Assembly (NCBI GenBank): GCA_041396705.1
Contig: JAWKYB010000027.1
Coordinates: 1-46,265 of the forward strand
Origin: Alphaproteobacteria bacterium
GTDB lineage: Bacteria; Pseudomonadota; Alphaproteobacteria; CALKHQ01
DNA: 46,265 nucleotides
Direction of reading: 5' to 3'
Both the position numbers and the translations under genes were made by a program. How positions within the stretch are numbered: position 1 is the stretch's first letter; the number at the start of each line of letters is the position of its first letter. Below, in pieces: positions 45,748-46,265 of this stretch. The notes under the pieces are model-generated. The model was not told where the DNA came from and ran no database searches. It saw only the letters and a list, made by a program, of their open reading frames with translations.

Positions 45748-46265
45748 TCAGTGAAGCTGCGGCGCGTCCGGCACGAACCGGCCCTCGCCGCCGACGGTCG
45801 CGACCCGGCGGTCCAGGCACAGGGCGGCGCCGGCGATCAGGCCGCGGGCCAGCATCGCGCGGGCGGCGTCGGCGCCGCGGGCGAGCGCCCGGTCCGCCTC
45901 GTCGGCCGACAGCGGGTCGACGCCCGCTGTCACCAACCGGTCGCCCAGGTCGCTGTCGCATGCCACCGCCTGCGCCGGTACACGGTGGACCTTGGCGCTG
46001 CCGGGCAGGTCGACCGCATTGGCGATCAGGGTGGCGGCGGCATCCGCCGCGGCGGCATCGGCGGCCAGGACCGTGACCGCGTCGGCGATGCCCAGCGACA
46101 GGCTGCGGCCGTGCCGCCCGCTGGTGGCGATGCCGCCGATGCCGTCGCCGTGGCCAATGGTCAGCCGGCCGACCACGCGGCCGTCGCGCGGGTCGGCGAC
46201 GATGCCGATGGCGAACCGCGCGCCGTGGCCGAGCGCCAGGGCGATGTCGCCGCCGTTGTTGACAT
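45748..46265 (-). CDS. UPF0280 family protein (ApbE-like fold), 5' end outside window
   Basis: At least 172 codons on the minus strand, cut at the window end. The first visible residues V-N-N-G-G-D-I-A-L-A-L-G are the family hallmark, followed by H-G-D-G-I-G-G-I-A-T-S-G-R-H-G-R-S and the C-terminal half. UPF0280 (COG2122) has an ApbE-like fold but no established reaction. The stop lies 31 bases before the DUF1185 start, the two being frequent neighbours in my memory. The start codon is not in the window. Confidence 0.85.
   Translation of the reverse strand, partial: VNNGGDIALALGHGARFAIGIVADPRDGRVVGRLTIGHGDGIGGIATSGRHGRSLSLGIADAVTVLAADAAAADAAATLIANAVDLPGSAKVHRVPAQAVACDSDLGDRLVTAGVDPLSADEADRALARGADAARAMLARGLIAGAALCLDRRVATVGGEGRFVPDAPQLH

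Overview
The window is very GC-rich, densely coding DNA, about 70-75% GC by eye over most of its length. It suggests an alphaproteobacterium, probably of the Rhodospirillales or a related order. Pointers are the OpgC protein, the CbpA/CbpM pair, a phasin next to PHA synthase, FNR/FixK-type boxes, and several short inverted-repeat families typical of such genomes. The lineage is an inference. No rRNA, tRNA, CRISPR array or intact insertion sequence was seen.

Left part (1-7985). The end of a probable CocE/NonD-type hydrolase is followed by a small M91 (NleD-like) zinc peptidase. On the minus strand comes a tightly coupled set: ftsH, acetate-CoA ligase (acsA), pyruvate/acetoin dehydrogenase-type E1 alpha and E1 beta, E2 acyltransferase, and a free-standing acyl carrier protein. 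All junctions from acsA onward are 4-bp stop/start overlaps. A perfect FNR/FixK-type box (TTGAT-N4-ATCAA) lies upstream of ftsH.

Centre-left (8222-14520, plus strand). This is the most unusual part. It holds a lysine 2,3-aminomutase that keeps both lysine-binding aspartates, two D-Ala-D-Ala-ligase-like ATP-grasp enzymes, one 754-residue protein fusing GNAT, histone-deacetylase/acetylpolyamine-amidohydrolase and GNAT domains, and a stand-alone 134-residue SET-domain protein. The set looks like an uncharacterised pathway that makes and modifies a beta-lysine-containing small molecule or peptide. Copies of a palindromic repeat interrupt and flank it (six copies at 10.6-15.0 kb).

Centre (14.9-28.4 kb). 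OpgC and a small conserved hypothetical protein are followed by cbpA-cbpM, PHA synthase, a MaoC-phosphotransacetylase fusion, a phasin, and a full N-type ATPase operon in the order atpDCQRBEFAG. A second FNR/FixK-like box precedes the phasin/ATPase unit. Together with the ftsH-acsA-PDH operon this suggests a low-oxygen programme for acetyl-CoA, polyhydroxyalkanoate and membrane energetics.

Right part. An SDR dehydrogenase with a sugar/polyol ABC transporter (28.5-34.0 kb) is followed by a VOC protein. A visibly lower-GC block (34.7-39.5 kb) encodes a fold-type-IV aminotransferase homologue, a GntR regulator and a polar amino-acid ABC transporter. Then come a MetE-C-like methyltransferase and a catabolic-looking operon: UPF0280, DUF1185 'amino acid synthesis' protein, MarR regulator, and hydantoinase/oxoprolinase subunits A and B. 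The last gene to the right is cut by the window end.
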